From positions 1-40,148 of the forward strand of contig CAYYHA010000012.1 in NCBI GenBank assembly GCA_964471535.1: a stretch of DNA of 40,148 nucleotides. Direction: 5' to 3'. The notes below the pieces were generated by a model. It ran no database searches. It had not been told where the DNA came from and worked only from the letters and a program-made list of their open reading frames with translations. The position numbers were made by a program, and so were the translations under genes. The DNA is from CAYYHA01 sp964471535. GTDB lineage: Bacteria > Myxococcota > Myxococcia > SLRQ01. Positions 8,992 to 17,295 of the stretch are shown here, piece after piece. Numbering within the stretch: the stretch's first letter is position 1; every line of letters starts with the position of its first letter.

Positions 8992-9725
8992 GGCGGGGGT
9001 CCGAAGCCCGCTTTGGTCAGCGCGGCGCGCGCGGCGGGGCTGCACAGATGGCGGGCGACGGCATGCGCCTCGGCGGGGGCGCCCGCGAGCACCGCCGCGG
9101 GGTAGACGATGCCCTCGTCGAGGAGCACCTCGGCGGTGCGCACCCGGGGCTCCCGCGCCGCGTCGGTGGCGTAGACCACGCCGGCGTCCACGCCGCCGTG
9201 GGCCACCGCGGCGAGCACCGCCCGCACGTGATCGAAGCGGAGTGCACGGGCGGTGAGCGCCTCGGGGAGCACGCGCTCGGCGTAGCGGCCGGCGGGCACG
9301 TGGGCAGCGGCGAGGGCGAGGCGCCGGCCCGCGAGGCGCGCCTCGAGGGGACCGTCGGGCTCTGCCGGGGCGCCGGCGGGGACGATCAGCACCAGGCGGT
9401 TGGTCGCCACCGGGCACTCGAAGGCGATCTGCGCCTCGAGAGGGGCGAGGGAGGCACGGTCGGCGGCGACGAGCAGGTGGAAGGGGGCGCCCAGCGCCGC
9501 CTGCCGCACCAGGGTGGAGGAGCCGGCGTAGCTCACCTCCACGGGGACCCCGGTGCCGGCGAGGGCGGCGGGGAGGACGTCTCTCAGGCTCATGGCGGCG
9601 CCGAGGCGCACGGCACCCGAGGGGGTACAGGCGGTGAGGAGGAGTGCCAGGGGCAGCATGGCGCCAAGGGAAACGCACCACCGGGCGGCGTGCCACGAGG
9701 CGGGCCGCGGAGAGGTGCGGGGCAC
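8988..9725 (-). CDS. modA: Molybdate ABC transporter substrate-binding lipoprotein
   Basis: Periplasmic molybdate-binding protein. Conserved parts include AAMSLRDVLPA, SYAGSSTLVRQAALGAPFHL, the VPAGRYA loop and GGVDAGVVYATDA. A lipobox (LALLLTAC) precedes the mature protein. The start is uncertain. The frame is open to an ATG at 9944, with another ATG at 9893, but that gives 55-75 Pro/Ala-rich residues before the signal peptide. The GTG at 9723-9725 has GAGGGG upstream and gives a normal signal peptide with Arg residues before the hydrophobic core and a 245-residue protein, the usual ModA size, so it is preferred. First gene of modABC; divergent from the CHAT-like lipoprotein gene. Confidence 0.85.
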   Translation of the reverse strand: MPRTSPRPASWHAARWCVSLGAMLPLALLLTACTPSGAVRLGAAMSLRDVLPAALAGTGVPVEVSYAGSSTLVRQAALGAPFHLLVAADRASLAPLEAQIAFECPVATNRLVLIVPAGAPAEPDGPLEARLAGRRLALAAAHVPAGRYAERVLPEALTARALRFDHVRAVLAAVAHGGVDAGVVYATDAAREPRVRTAEVLLDEGIVYPAAVLAGAPAEAHAVARHLCSPAARAALTKAGFGPPP

Positions 9726-10010
9726 CGGCGCCGTTCCCCTCGCCGGGGCGGTCGGCGCAGGCGTCCCGACGGGAGAGATCGGAGCGGGGCGCGCCGGATC
9801 GGGGGCGGCGGGAGCCGGGGGCATCGGAGGGGCAGGCACCCGGCCGGCCGCCATCGGACCGGCGCGCCGCTCGGGCGGCAGGGTGCGGGACATCGGAAGC
9901 TCACCTGGAGGCATGGCTCTGGGACGGGCGGAGGGCGGCGGCACCGGGCGCTTGCAGCGGAGGTGGGCCCGGCCGAAACTGCGGGAACTCTACTCCGAAG
10001 CCGCCTCTCC

Positions 10011-11781
10011 ATGCGCCCCCTGCCCCGCCCCCTGGGCCGCCGGATCGCCCTCCTCTCCCTCGCGCTGCCGCTGTGTGGCGGCTGCCTCACAGCGCACGGG
10101 GCGGCGGCGCCTGCCGCCGCGGCCGCAGGATCGGCCGCCCGGACGGAGGGCCCGGCGGCCCGGACGGCGAGGCGTGGGGAGAGGCGCGGCGGGGCGGCGG
10201 CGGGCGAGGCGGCAGCCGAGGGCCCCCCCTGCTTCGAGGCGACCGCCCCCCGCACTTGGCTGGAGGGGGCCCTCGAGCGCTTCTTCGACCGGCGGGACCC
10301 TCGCTGCTGGACGGAAGCGGAGCTGGCGCTGGCGCGGCGGCTCCTCGAGGAGGCACNNNNNNNNNNCACGGGCCGCAGGCGACCGCGCCCGCCTGCGCGC
10401 CGCGGGGCTCCACTTCCGGCAGGCGGAGCTGCGCGCCCACCGCCACGGCTTCGACGACCTTGCCGCCCGTGCCCGGCTGGGCCGCGCGGAGGTGGCGATG
10501 GGCTTCGGCGACCGCGAGGCGACCTTGATGCACCTCGAGCGGGCGATGCGCAGCGCCGAGATCCACGTTGCCGTGGAAGGACGGGTCGACCACGACCTCG
10601 AGGCGATCCTCTGGCAGCGCCTCATCGAGGTGCTCGCCGCGTGGGAAGGCGACCCGAAGCGGGCCTATTTCGATGCCGCCCTGGAGGTCTCGGCGCGTTG
10701 GGCCGCCTGGGAGGCCCTCGAGGGCGCCCGGCGCCTGGGCCTCGACCTCGCCACCCTGGCCGCCGCGGCGGAGCAGCCCGAACTCGCAGCGCGCCTCGAG
10801 GCGCTCCGCCGGACCACCCGGACACTGCACGGGCTTTGGGGACCCGCGGTGCGGGAGAGGGCGCCGGAGCGCCTCGAAGAGGCCGAACGCCTGTTGGCGG
10901 CCGCGCCGGCATGGACGGCCTCGGCGCCCCTCCTCCTCGACTGGCTGCCGGGGGCCCTGCCCGATCTCCTGGGAGGGCTGCAGGCGGTGCTCGGAGAGGG
11001 AGAGGTCTACCTCGACTACCTCCCTGGTCCCACGGCGACGGTGCTCCTCGTGGTGGATGGCGACGGCGCCGAGGCCTATCCCCTGGCGCCGCTGCCCGCC
11101 GCGCTCGATGCCGCGGCGCCGGGCGCGGGGGCCTGCCGGCAAGGCGCCTGCGAGGCGGCCACCGCGGCGCTGGCCGCTCCGGTGCGCGCGCGTCTCGCCC
11201 ACGCCCGGCAGGTGCTCCTGGTCGCCCACGGGCAGGCCGCCCCCCTGCCGTTCGAGGAGGCGCTGCCGCTGCCCGAGGGGGCTCGGGTGGTGCGCGCGCC
11301 CTCGGCGCTGGCGATCACGGGCCTTCGGCTTCGCGCCTGGGAGCACGAGGTGCCTGCCCATCCGGAGGCCACCCGCCTCCTGCCGCCGGCGTACCGGCCC
11401 GTCGTGCGCGATCCAGAGGCGCCGCCAAGCCTCGCGGTCCCCGGCGGCCCGACTGCGCGCACCGCCGCCCGCCTCACGCTGGCGGCCGGGCACACGCTCG
11501 TCCGGGTGGAGCCGCCGGACGGCCCGTCCTACCTCTTTGGGGCGCCGCTCACGGTGCCGGTGCTCCCCGAGCCGCCAGAGGCGCCGCCCGCTGCGGCGGC
11601 GCCAGCCGCCGGGCCGGCCGCGCCCGCGGGGGGCCGGCCCGAGCCGCCGGCCACCGGGGAAGGAGGCGTGCCTCGGCCGACGGACGAGGGGCCCGAGACC
11701 GAGCCCGGCACAGGGGCCGCCGCCGCGCCGGAAGCACCCGGTGCACACACTTCGATTGACAAGCGCCATCCCGGGGAGTAG
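10011..11781 (+). CDS. Lipoprotein with helical repeats and a CHAT-like domain, interrupted by an assembly gap
   Basis: The 5' part (10011-10356) encodes a signal peptide with lipobox LCGGC, an Ala-rich linker and the beginning of a helical region. After 10 undetermined bases the reading continues in a different frame (10367-11781). Since the true gap length is unknown, the frame change is not evidence of a broken gene. The downstream part has TPR-like helical repeats (RARLGRAEVAMGFGDREA, LEGARRLGLDLATLAAAA). It then has a region like the first half of CHAT caspase-like domains: LGEGEVYLDYLPG, ARQVLLVAHGQAAPLPFEEAL and VVRAPSALAI. The His/Cys dyad region of active CHAT proteases is not recognisable. 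It ends in an ~80-residue Pro/Ala-rich tail. Probably envelope-located; function unknown. Confidence 0.65.
10357..10366. other. Assembly gap (10 N)
   Basis: Ten undetermined bases inside the CHAT-like lipoprotein gene. The coding frame before the gap (position modulo 3 = 0) differs from that after it (modulo 3 = 1). The number of missing bases is therefore probably not ten, and the placeholder length should not be trusted. Confidence 0.99.
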
Positions 11782-11784
11782 AAG
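11756..11784 (+). promoter_or_regulatory. Promoter for the spoVG-prs operon inside the preceding gene's end
   Basis: A perfect -35 TTGACA (11756-11761), 17 bp, then TAGAAG (11779-11784), whose TAG is also the stop codon of the CHAT-like gene. Transcription would start near 11791, leaving a leader of about 175 nt before spoVG. The leader holds no tRNA or recognised riboswitch. Confidence 0.5.
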
Positions 11785-11967
11785 CCGCGACACTCCGCGC
11801 CCGGGTCGTGCCTCAGGGGACGGGTCGGGATCGAGGCCTCGCCTGTTCAGGGGTGCTCATGGTGGGTGGGCAATGCCGGCGAGGGTCGAGGCCGGAGGCA
11901 GCCCGAGATCGGGTTGGACAAGAGTGCCCGGTTGCGGCCGCGGCCGGGTCGTTCCGGGGGGAACGCC

Positions 11968-12402
11968 ATGAAGATCACCGAAATCCGCATCTTTCCCGTC
12001 AACGAGGACCGCTTGAAGGCCTACGTCACCATCACCCTCGACGATTGCTTCGTCGTCCGGGACCTGAAGGTGGTGCGGGGCAACGGCGGGCTCTTCGTCG
12101 CGATGCCCGCCAAGCGACGAAAGGATGGAACCTTCAAGGACATCGCCCACCCGCTGAACACGGAGACCCGCGCCTGGATGGAGTCGGAGATCCTCGAGGC
12201 CTACCACCGGGAGGTGGGCAGCGGCAGCGGCGAGGCGGTGCGCAGTCTCGGCACCGCGGCAGACGCGGCCGGCGCGGCCACCGGGGAGGCAGCGGGCCTC
12301 GGGAGCAAAGGCTCCGAGAGCGGCGTTGGGAAGGGGACGAGTTCCGAGGGAAGCGCACCGGGCGACGGCGAGCGCATGGTGGCCCGGGGGAACGGAGACT
12401 GA
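11968..12402 (+). CDS. spoVG: SpoVG-family RNA/DNA-binding regulator with low-complexity tail
   Basis: The first ~85 residues match SpoVG throughout: ITEIRIFPV, RLKAYVTITLDDCFVVRDLKVV, GLFVAMPAKRRKDGTF, DIAHPLN, and a closing helix ESEILEAYHRE. SpoVG proteins bind nucleic acid and act as pleiotropic regulators in Firmicutes and spirochaetes; the role in this lineage is less clear. A ~55-residue Gly/Ser/Ala/Glu-rich tail extends beyond the usual ~95-residue length. ATG at 11968 has GGGGGGAA upstream; an in-frame extension to 11866 is not domain-like. It is followed by prs, the usual neighbour in Myxococcota, while ispE, often found upstream, is not adjacent here. Confidence 0.9.
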   Translation: MKITEIRIFPVNEDRLKAYVTITLDDCFVVRDLKVVRGNGGLFVAMPAKRRKDGTFKDIAHPLNTETRAWMESEILEAYHREVGSGSGEAVRSLGTAADAAGAATGEAAGLGSKGSESGVGKGTSSEGSAPGDGERMVARGNGD

Positions 12403-12516
12403 AACACGATCGAGGCGGCTCCGCGAGGTGCCCGGGCGCCTGGGCGTCGGGTGCACCGCGGCGGAGCGGGGACACCGGCAACACAGGACGAGGGGGAACA
12501 AGGGGATCGTCGCCCG

Positions 12517-13467
12517 ATGCGCGCTGGAACCTACAAGCTGCTCTCCGGTAACTCGAACCTGGCGCTCGCCAAGGCGGTCGCCGAGTACCTCGACCGGCCC
12601 CTGTGCAAGGCGGAGGTGGGACGCTTCTCCGACGGCGAGATCTCGGTGGAGATCGGTGAGAACGTGCGCGGTGTGGATCTGTTCATCCTCCAGAGTACCT
12701 GCGCTCCGGCGAACGACCACATCATGGAGCTGCTCATCCTCATCGATGCGGCTCGACGCGCCTCCGCCGCCTCCATCACTGCGATCATCCCCTACTACGG
12801 CTACGCCCGTCAGGACCGGAAGGTTGCGCCCCGCACGCCCATCACCAGCAAGCTCGTCGCCGACCTCCTCGAGGCAGCGGGCGCCACGCGGGTGGTCTCC
12901 ATCGACATGCACGCCGGGCAGATCCAGGGCTTCTTCCGCGCCCCCTTCGACCACCTCTACGCCATGCCGGTGCTCCTCGATCACATGCGCAAGCGCTTCG
13001 ACGACCCGCAGCAGGTGGTCCTGGTCTCCCCCGATGCCGGCGGGGTGGAACGGGCGCGAGCCTACTCGAAGCGCCTGGGGGCGAGCCTGGCCATCGTGGA
13101 CAAGCGGCGCATCAAGGCGAACGTGGCCGAGGTGCTCAACGTCATCGGCGACGTGGACGGGAAGGACGCCGTCCTCCTCGACGACATGATCGACACCGCG
13201 GGCACCCTGACCCAGGCCGCGGCAGCGCTGAAAGAGCGGGGCGCCCGGCGGATCTACGCCTACGCGGTACACGGCGTGCTCTCGGGGCCGGCCATCCCGC
13301 GCATCAACGACTCGGTGATCGAGGAGGTGGTCATCACCGACACGATTCCGCTCTCTCCCCAGGCGCAGGCCTGCGGAAAGATCCGCGTGCTCTCGGTGGC
13401 GTGGCTCCTCGGAGAGGCGATCCGGCGCATTCACAACGCCGACTCCCTCTCCTCGCTCTTCGTATGA
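12517..13467 (+). CDS. prs: Ribose-phosphate pyrophosphokinase
   Basis: 316 residues, the standard length. It makes PRPP from ribose 5-phosphate and ATP for purine, pyrimidine, NAD, His and Trp synthesis. Recognised parts: KLLSGNSNLALAKAVAEYL, GRFSDGEISVEI, the flexible-loop region IPYYGYARQDRK, the metal-binding DMHAGQIQGFF, VSPDAGGVERARAY, and the PRPP-binding LLDDMIDTAGTL. ATG at 12517 with AAGGGG upstream; in-frame codons back to 12451 are not conserved-looking. It sits 114 bp after spoVG and 61 bp before rplY, probably one operon. Confidence 0.97.
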   Translation: MRAGTYKLLSGNSNLALAKAVAEYLDRPLCKAEVGRFSDGEISVEIGENVRGVDLFILQSTCAPANDHIMELLILIDAARRASAASITAIIPYYGYARQDRKVAPRTPITSKLVADLLEAAGATRVVSIDMHAGQIQGFFRAPFDHLYAMPVLLDHMRKRFDDPQQVVLVSPDAGGVERARAYSKRLGASLAIVDKRRIKANVAEVLNVIGDVDGKDAVLLDDMIDTAGTLTQAAAALKERGARRIYAYAVHGVLSGPAIPRINDSVIEEVVITDTIPLSPQAQACGKIRVLSVAWLLGEAIRRIHNADSLSSLFV

Positions 13468-13528
13468 GCTTCTTTTCGACTTCCTTTGGGCAAGCGGCCT
13501 ACGGGCCGAAGACGACAGGGTAACGGAG

Positions 13529-14170
13529 ATGGACAACGCAACACTTCGAGCAGAGATCCGCACCAAGACAGGCAAGGGGTCGGCCCGCCGAGCCCGCAGG
13601 GAAGGAAAGATCCCGGCGATCCTCTACAGCCACTTCTCGGAGCCCACGCCGATCGCCCTCGATCCGAAGGCGCTGCGCAAGGCCGTCCGGGATTCGGAGC
13701 ATGGCTTCAACACCGTGCTCACGCTCGAGCTGGGTGAGGCGGGCAAGCGCACCGCCCTGCTCAAGGACTGGCAGATCGATCCGGTCTCGCGGCGCCTGCT
13801 CCACGCCGACTTCCTCGAGGTGAAGATGGACGAGGCCATCGAGGCCGAGGTCCCCATCACGCTCGTCGGCAAGGCGAAGGGGGTCGAGGCCGGCGGCATC
13901 CTCTCGCAGCTGCGCCGGGAGATCACGGTGCGGTGCCGGCCGGGCGACATTCCCGGCGAGATCGAGGTCGACATCTCCCCGCTGGAGATCGGCGACTCGC
14001 TGCACGTGGGCGACATCCCGGCGCCGGAGGGCGTGGAGATCCGCTACACCCACAACTACACCATCGCTGTGGTGACCCCGCCCGAGGGCGGCGCCACCCC
14101 GGCGGGCGGCGCGGCGGAAGCCGCCGGCGAGGCCTCGGAGAGCGGGGCCGGCGAGGGCGGCGAGAGCTAG
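13529..14170 (+). CDS. rplY: 50S ribosomal protein L25 (CTC form)
   Basis: 213 residues, the two-domain general-stress (CTC/TL5) form of L25 that binds 5S rRNA. The N-terminal domain has LRAEIRTKTGKGSARRARR, PAILYSH and the WQIDPVSRRLLHADF motif. The C-terminal beta domain (about 95-185) has EVPITLVGKAKGVEAGGIL and HVGDIPAPEGVEI. An acidic Gly/Ala/Glu tail of ~25 residues ends the protein, a recurrent feature of proteins in this window. The ATG follows GGAG closely (TAACGGAGATG). Followed by pth 69 bp later, the common rplY-pth pairing. Confidence 0.95.
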   Translation: MDNATLRAEIRTKTGKGSARRARREGKIPAILYSHFSEPTPIALDPKALRKAVRDSEHGFNTVLTLELGEAGKRTALLKDWQIDPVSRRLLHADFLEVKMDEAIEAEVPITLVGKAKGVEAGGILSQLRREITVRCRPGDIPGEIEVDISPLEIGDSLHVGDIPAPEGVEIRYTHNYTIAVVTPPEGGATPAGGAAEAAGEASESGAGEGGES

Positions 14171-14239
14171 CGGCCTCGCTCCCTTCTCGCAGCCCCGCCG
14201 GTGGGATCGGCGCCCGCCGGTGGGGACGGGCCGAGCGCG

Positions 14240-14812
14240 ATGCACCTCGTCGTCGGACTGGGGAACCCGGGTCCCAAGTATGCGGGGAACCGGCACAACG
14301 TCGGCTTCATGGTCGTCGACGAGCTGGCCCGCCGGGCGGGCGTCACCCTCTCCCCCGCCCGGCGGCTGCAAAGCGAGGCGGCCCGGGCCACCCTGGCGGG
14401 CACCGCAGTGCTCCTGCTGCGTCCGCTCACCTACATGAACCTGGCCGGTGAGGCGGTGGGGGCGGCCGCCCGCTACTACGACCTTCCGCCGGAACGGATC
14501 GTCGTGATCCACGACGATCTCGACCTTCCCTTCGGGACGCTCCGCCTGAAACGCGGCGGCGGGAGCGGAGGCCACAATGGGCTGAAGTCCATCATCGCCC
14601 ACCTCGGCAGCCGCGACTTCCTGCGGGTGCGCCTCGGCATCGGCCGCCCCCCGCCCGGGCGTGAGGTGGTGCCCTACGTGCTCTCCGATTTCGGCGCCGA
14701 CGAGCGCCCGGTCCTGCCCGAGATCGTCGGGCGTGCCGCCGACGCTGTCGAGGCGATGCTCTCCGACGGCCTCGAGGCGGCGATGAACCGCTACCACCGC
14801 CGTTCGACGTAA
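14240..14812 (+). CDS. pth: Peptidyl-tRNA hydrolase
   Basis: 190 residues. It releases peptides from prematurely dissociated peptidyl-tRNA so the tRNA can be reused. Signature GLGNPGPKYAGNRHNVGF contains the catalytic His (residue 19). The second signature IHDDLDLPFG gives Asp92/Asp93, and GGHNGLKSII supplies the conserved Asn113. The start is ATG at 14240, which begins directly with MHLVVGLGN; an in-frame GTG at 14201 would add 13 residues not seen in the family. GGTGGGGA lies upstream. Last recognisable gene of the spoVG-prs-rplY-pth group. Confidence 0.95.
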   Translation: MHLVVGLGNPGPKYAGNRHNVGFMVVDELARRAGVTLSPARRLQSEAARATLAGTAVLLLRPLTYMNLAGEAVGAAARYYDLPPERIVVIHDDLDLPFGTLRLKRGGGSGGHNGLKSIIAHLGSRDFLRVRLGIGRPPPGREVVPYVLSDFGADERPVLPEIVGRAADAVEAMLSDGLEAAMNRYHRRST

Positions 14813-14967
14813 GCCCGGCACCGGCGGGTCCTCTGGAACGTCGTCTCCGCACACACCACAACGCCGGCAGCCACCCCGGCGGACTCCCCCTCCCCTTGCA
14901 CGAGACCGTTTTTTTTGGTTTCTAGCGCGTCCCTTTCTCCCCGACCCACTCACTGGAGTCCACGAAA

Positions 14968-17079
14968 GTGACAGCCTCTCAGTTGACCTACCTCGTCCCT
15001 GTGGCCGGCGTGCTCTCCCTGGCCGTCGCCTGGTTGTTCTCCTCGCTCATCGGGAAGCAGGACGCCGGCAACGACCGCATGAAGGAGATCGGCTCTCACA
15101 TCCGTGAGGGCGCGATGGCCTTCCTCGCCCGGGAGTACAAGACCCTCTCTCTCTTCGTGGTCGTGGTGGCGGCGCTCCTTGCCGTGGGCTACTGGAGCGA
15201 CCCCCACAGTCACCCGCTGGTGGCCGTCTCCTTCGTCGTGGGCGCCATCTGCTCGGCGCTCGCCGGCTTCTTCGGGATGCGGGTGGCCACCGCCGCCAAC
15301 GTGCGCACCACCAACGCCGCGCGGGAAGGGTTGCCCAAGGCACTGGAAATCGCCTTTCGCGGCGGTGCCGTCATGGGGCTTTCGGTCGTGGGGCTGGGCG
15401 TCCTCGGCCTGGGCGCGCTCTTTGCCGCCTACTCCCACCTGGACCTGCTGCAGGCCGCAGATCCCATCCACAGCATGGAGCGGGTACTCACGGTGCTCTC
15501 TGGCTTCTCCCTCGGTGCCTCTTCCATCGCGCTCTTCGCCCGCGTCGGAGGAGGCATCTACACGAAGGCAGCCGACGTGGGCGCCGACCTCGTCGGAAAG
15601 GTGGAGGCGGGGATCCCCGAGGACGACCCGCGCAACCCGGCGACCATCGCCGACAACGTCGGCGACAACGTGGGTGACGTCGCGGGGATGGGCGCCGACC
15701 TCTTCGAGAGCTACGTGGGCTCGATCATCGGCGCGATGATCCTCGGCGCCTCGGCGGTGGCCGGTGGGCAGATGGTGGCGGAGGCGGTCTACGTACCGCT
15801 CTTCCTCGCCGCAGCGGGCATCATCGTGAGCATCGTGGGCGTCTTCTTCGTCCGTACGAAGGAAGGCGGCAATCCGCAAACCGCCCTCAACATTGGAACC
15901 TTCGGAGCGGGCGGGATCATGCTCGTCGTCAGCTACTTCATCATCACCTCGTTCCTGCCCGCGGAGTTCTCCTTCGGAGCGCAGACGGTCACCGCCAACG
16001 GTGTCTTCGTCGCCACCATCGCCGGGCTCATTGCCGGCATCTGCATCGGCGTCATCACCGAGTACTACTGCGCCAAGGGCAAGACCCCGGTGAACGCCAT
16101 CGTGACCGACTCGAGCACCGGCCCGGCGACGAACATCATCTCGGGCATCGCCGTGGGCATGCAGTCGACGGCGCTGCCCATCCTGGCCATCGCCATCGGC
16201 ATCCTGGTCAGCTACCACTTCGCGGGTCTCTACGGCATTGCCATCGCCGCGCTCGGCATGCTCTCGACCACCGGCATTCAGCTCGCCGTCGACGCCTACG
16301 GCCCCATCGCGGACAATGCCGGCGGCATCGCCGAGATGAGTGAGCTGCCGCCGGAGGTGCGCCAGCGTACCGACACCCTCGATGCGGTCGGCAACACCAC
16401 GGCGGCCATCGGCAAGGGCTTCGCCATCGGTTCGGCAGCGCTCACCGCACTCGCACTCTTCGCCGCCTATCAGAAGCAGGTGGGCCTCGACTCGATCGAC
16501 GTGACGCGGCCCAACATCATGGCGGGCCTGTTGGTCGGGGCCATGCTGCCCTACCTCTTCTCCTCGATGGCGATGAAGGCGGTGGGCCGCGCCGCCAACG
16601 AGATGATCAAGGAGGTGCGCCGCCAGTTCCGAGAGATCAAGGGGCTGATGGAGGGGAAGGCCAAGGCCGAGTACGCCCGCTGCGTGGAGATCAGCACCGC
16701 CGCGGCCATCAAGGAGATGGTCGTGCCCGGTCTCCTGGCGGTGGTCGTCCCGGTGCTCGTGGGCTTCGCCGACAAGAGCGGCGGCACCCTCGGCGGATTG
16801 CTCGCTGGAGTCCTCTCCAGCGGCGTGCTCCTCGCCATCTTCATGGCCAACGCCGGTGGCGCCTGGGACAACGCCAAGAAGCAGATCGAGGAGGAACCGA
16901 AGGGTGAGGAGACCGGCAAGGGCTCCGAGCGCCACAAGGCCGCGGTGATCGGCGACACGGTGGGCGACCCGTTCAAGGATACGGCGGGCCCGTCGCTGAA
17001 CATCCTCATCAAGCTGATGAGCGTGGTCGCGCTCGTCATCGCCCCGCTCATCGCGAAGTACGGGCTCTCGCTCTTCTAG
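14968..17079 (+). CDS. hppA: Membrane-bound ion-pumping pyrophosphatase, K+-dependent type
   Basis: 703 residues with about 16 membrane helices. It couples pyrophosphate hydrolysis to pumping of H+ or Na+ across the inner membrane. Substrate motifs are present: GADLVGK (205-211), EDDPRNP and the repeated DNVGDNVGD, plus the late IGDTVGDPFKDTAGPS. GNTTAAIGKG (475-484) carries Ala at 479 and Gly at 482, the pair associated with K+-dependent enzymes (K+-independent enzymes have Lys and Thr there). H+ versus Na+ cannot be settled by eye. GTG start at 14968 with CTGGAG upstream. The 155-bp region before it has a T8 run (14909-14916) but no convincing hairpin or promoter. A strong terminator follows at 17152. 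Confidence 0.95.
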   Translation: MTASQLTYLVPVAGVLSLAVAWLFSSLIGKQDAGNDRMKEIGSHIREGAMAFLAREYKTLSLFVVVVAALLAVGYWSDPHSHPLVAVSFVVGAICSALAGFFGMRVATAANVRTTNAAREGLPKALEIAFRGGAVMGLSVVGLGVLGLGALFAAYSHLDLLQAADPIHSMERVLTVLSGFSLGASSIALFARVGGGIYTKAADVGADLVGKVEAGIPEDDPRNPATIADNVGDNVGDVAGMGADLFESYVGSIIGAMILGASAVAGGQMVAEAVYVPLFLAAAGIIVSIVGVFFVRTKEGGNPQTALNIGTFGAGGIMLVVSYFIITSFLPAEFSFGAQTVTANGVFVATIAGLIAGICIGVITEYYCAKGKTPVNAIVTDSSTGPATNIISGIAVGMQSTALPILAIAIGILVSYHFAGLYGIAIAALGMLSTTGIQLAVDAYGPIADNAGGIAEMSELPPEVRQRTDTLDAVGNTTAAIGKGFAIGSAALTALALFAAYQKQVGLDSIDVTRPNIMAGLLVGAMLPYLFSSMAMKAVGRAANEMIKEVRRQFREIKGLMEGKAKAEYARCVEISTAAAIKEMVVPGLLAVVVPVLVGFADKSGGTLGGLLAGVLSSGVLLAIFMANAGGAWDNAKKQIEEEPKGEETGKGSERHKAAVIGDTVGDPFKDTAGPSLNILIKLMSVVALVIAPLIAKYGLSLF

Positions 17080-17151
17080 GGGCGCCGCGCGGCGCTCCCG
17101 TCTGCTGCGCACCACGCGCTGCGTCCTGCTGCTACGGCCGGTGTACCGCCG

Positions 17152-17179
17152 AAGCTCGCCCCTTGGGGGGCGAGCTTTT
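17152..17179 (+). terminator. Rho-independent terminator after hppA
   Basis: An 11-bp perfect stem (AAGCTCGCCCC at 17152-17162, GGGGCGAGCTT at 17167-17177), a TTGG loop, then TTTT and a second TTT after GGC. It ends the pyrophosphatase transcript 73-100 bp after the stop and isolates it from the ribosomal protein promoter that begins at once after it. Confidence 0.8.
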
Positions 17180-17182
17180 GGC

Positions 17183-17211
17183 TTTACAAGGCCTCGCGCC
17201 CCGGCTATATC
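17183..17211 (+). promoter_or_regulatory. Promoter of the rpsF-rpsR-rplI operon
   Basis: TTTACA (17183-17188), exactly 17 bp, TATATC (17206-17211). Both hexamers are close to the sigma-70 consensus in an otherwise very GC-rich region. Transcription would start near 17218, giving a leader of about 78 nt before rpsF. Confidence 0.7.
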
Positions 17212-17242
17212 CCCCCGCTCCCACAAGGGAATCTCCATAGAA

Positions 17243-17290
17243 CCCTCGGTCCCACCGTGTGTGGGGCCCATTTTGTCGACCACGAGGGAG
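17243..17290 (+). promoter_or_regulatory. Structured rpsF leader, probable S6:S18 autoregulatory element
   Basis: Two nested helices can be drawn. The inner hairpin pairs 17248-17255 with 17261-17268 (8 pairs, one G-U, loop CGTGT). The outer stem pairs CCCTC (17243-17247) with GAGGG (17284-17288). The 3' arm of the outer stem is the ribosome-binding site itself (GAGGGAG, 17284-17290), so the folded form should hide it. Leaders of rpsF genes in many bacteria contain an S6:S18-binding motif with a CCG triplet near the helix, and CCG occurs here at 17255-17257. Pairing is seen; assignment to that motif is inference. Confidence 0.5.
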
Positions 17291-17295
17291 AAACG

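Noticed and set aside
8992..9696. A longer modB starting near 9696
   Set aside because: Those codons are a shifted reading of modA. The ATGA overlap at 8988-8991 gives a permease of normal length.
9726..9944. A Pro/Ala-rich N-terminal extension of ModA
   Set aside because: It would precede the signal peptide by 55-75 residues, which is not compatible with normal lipoprotein export. The GTG at 9725 is preferred, though not proven.
11782..11967. A tRNA gene in the spoVG leader
   Set aside because: No GGTTCRAATCC-type T-arm or cloverleaf could be drawn. The region is only an untranslated leader.
14909..14916. T8 run as a terminator after pth
   Set aside because: No stable hairpin directly precedes it, so it may simply be part of the hppA upstream region.
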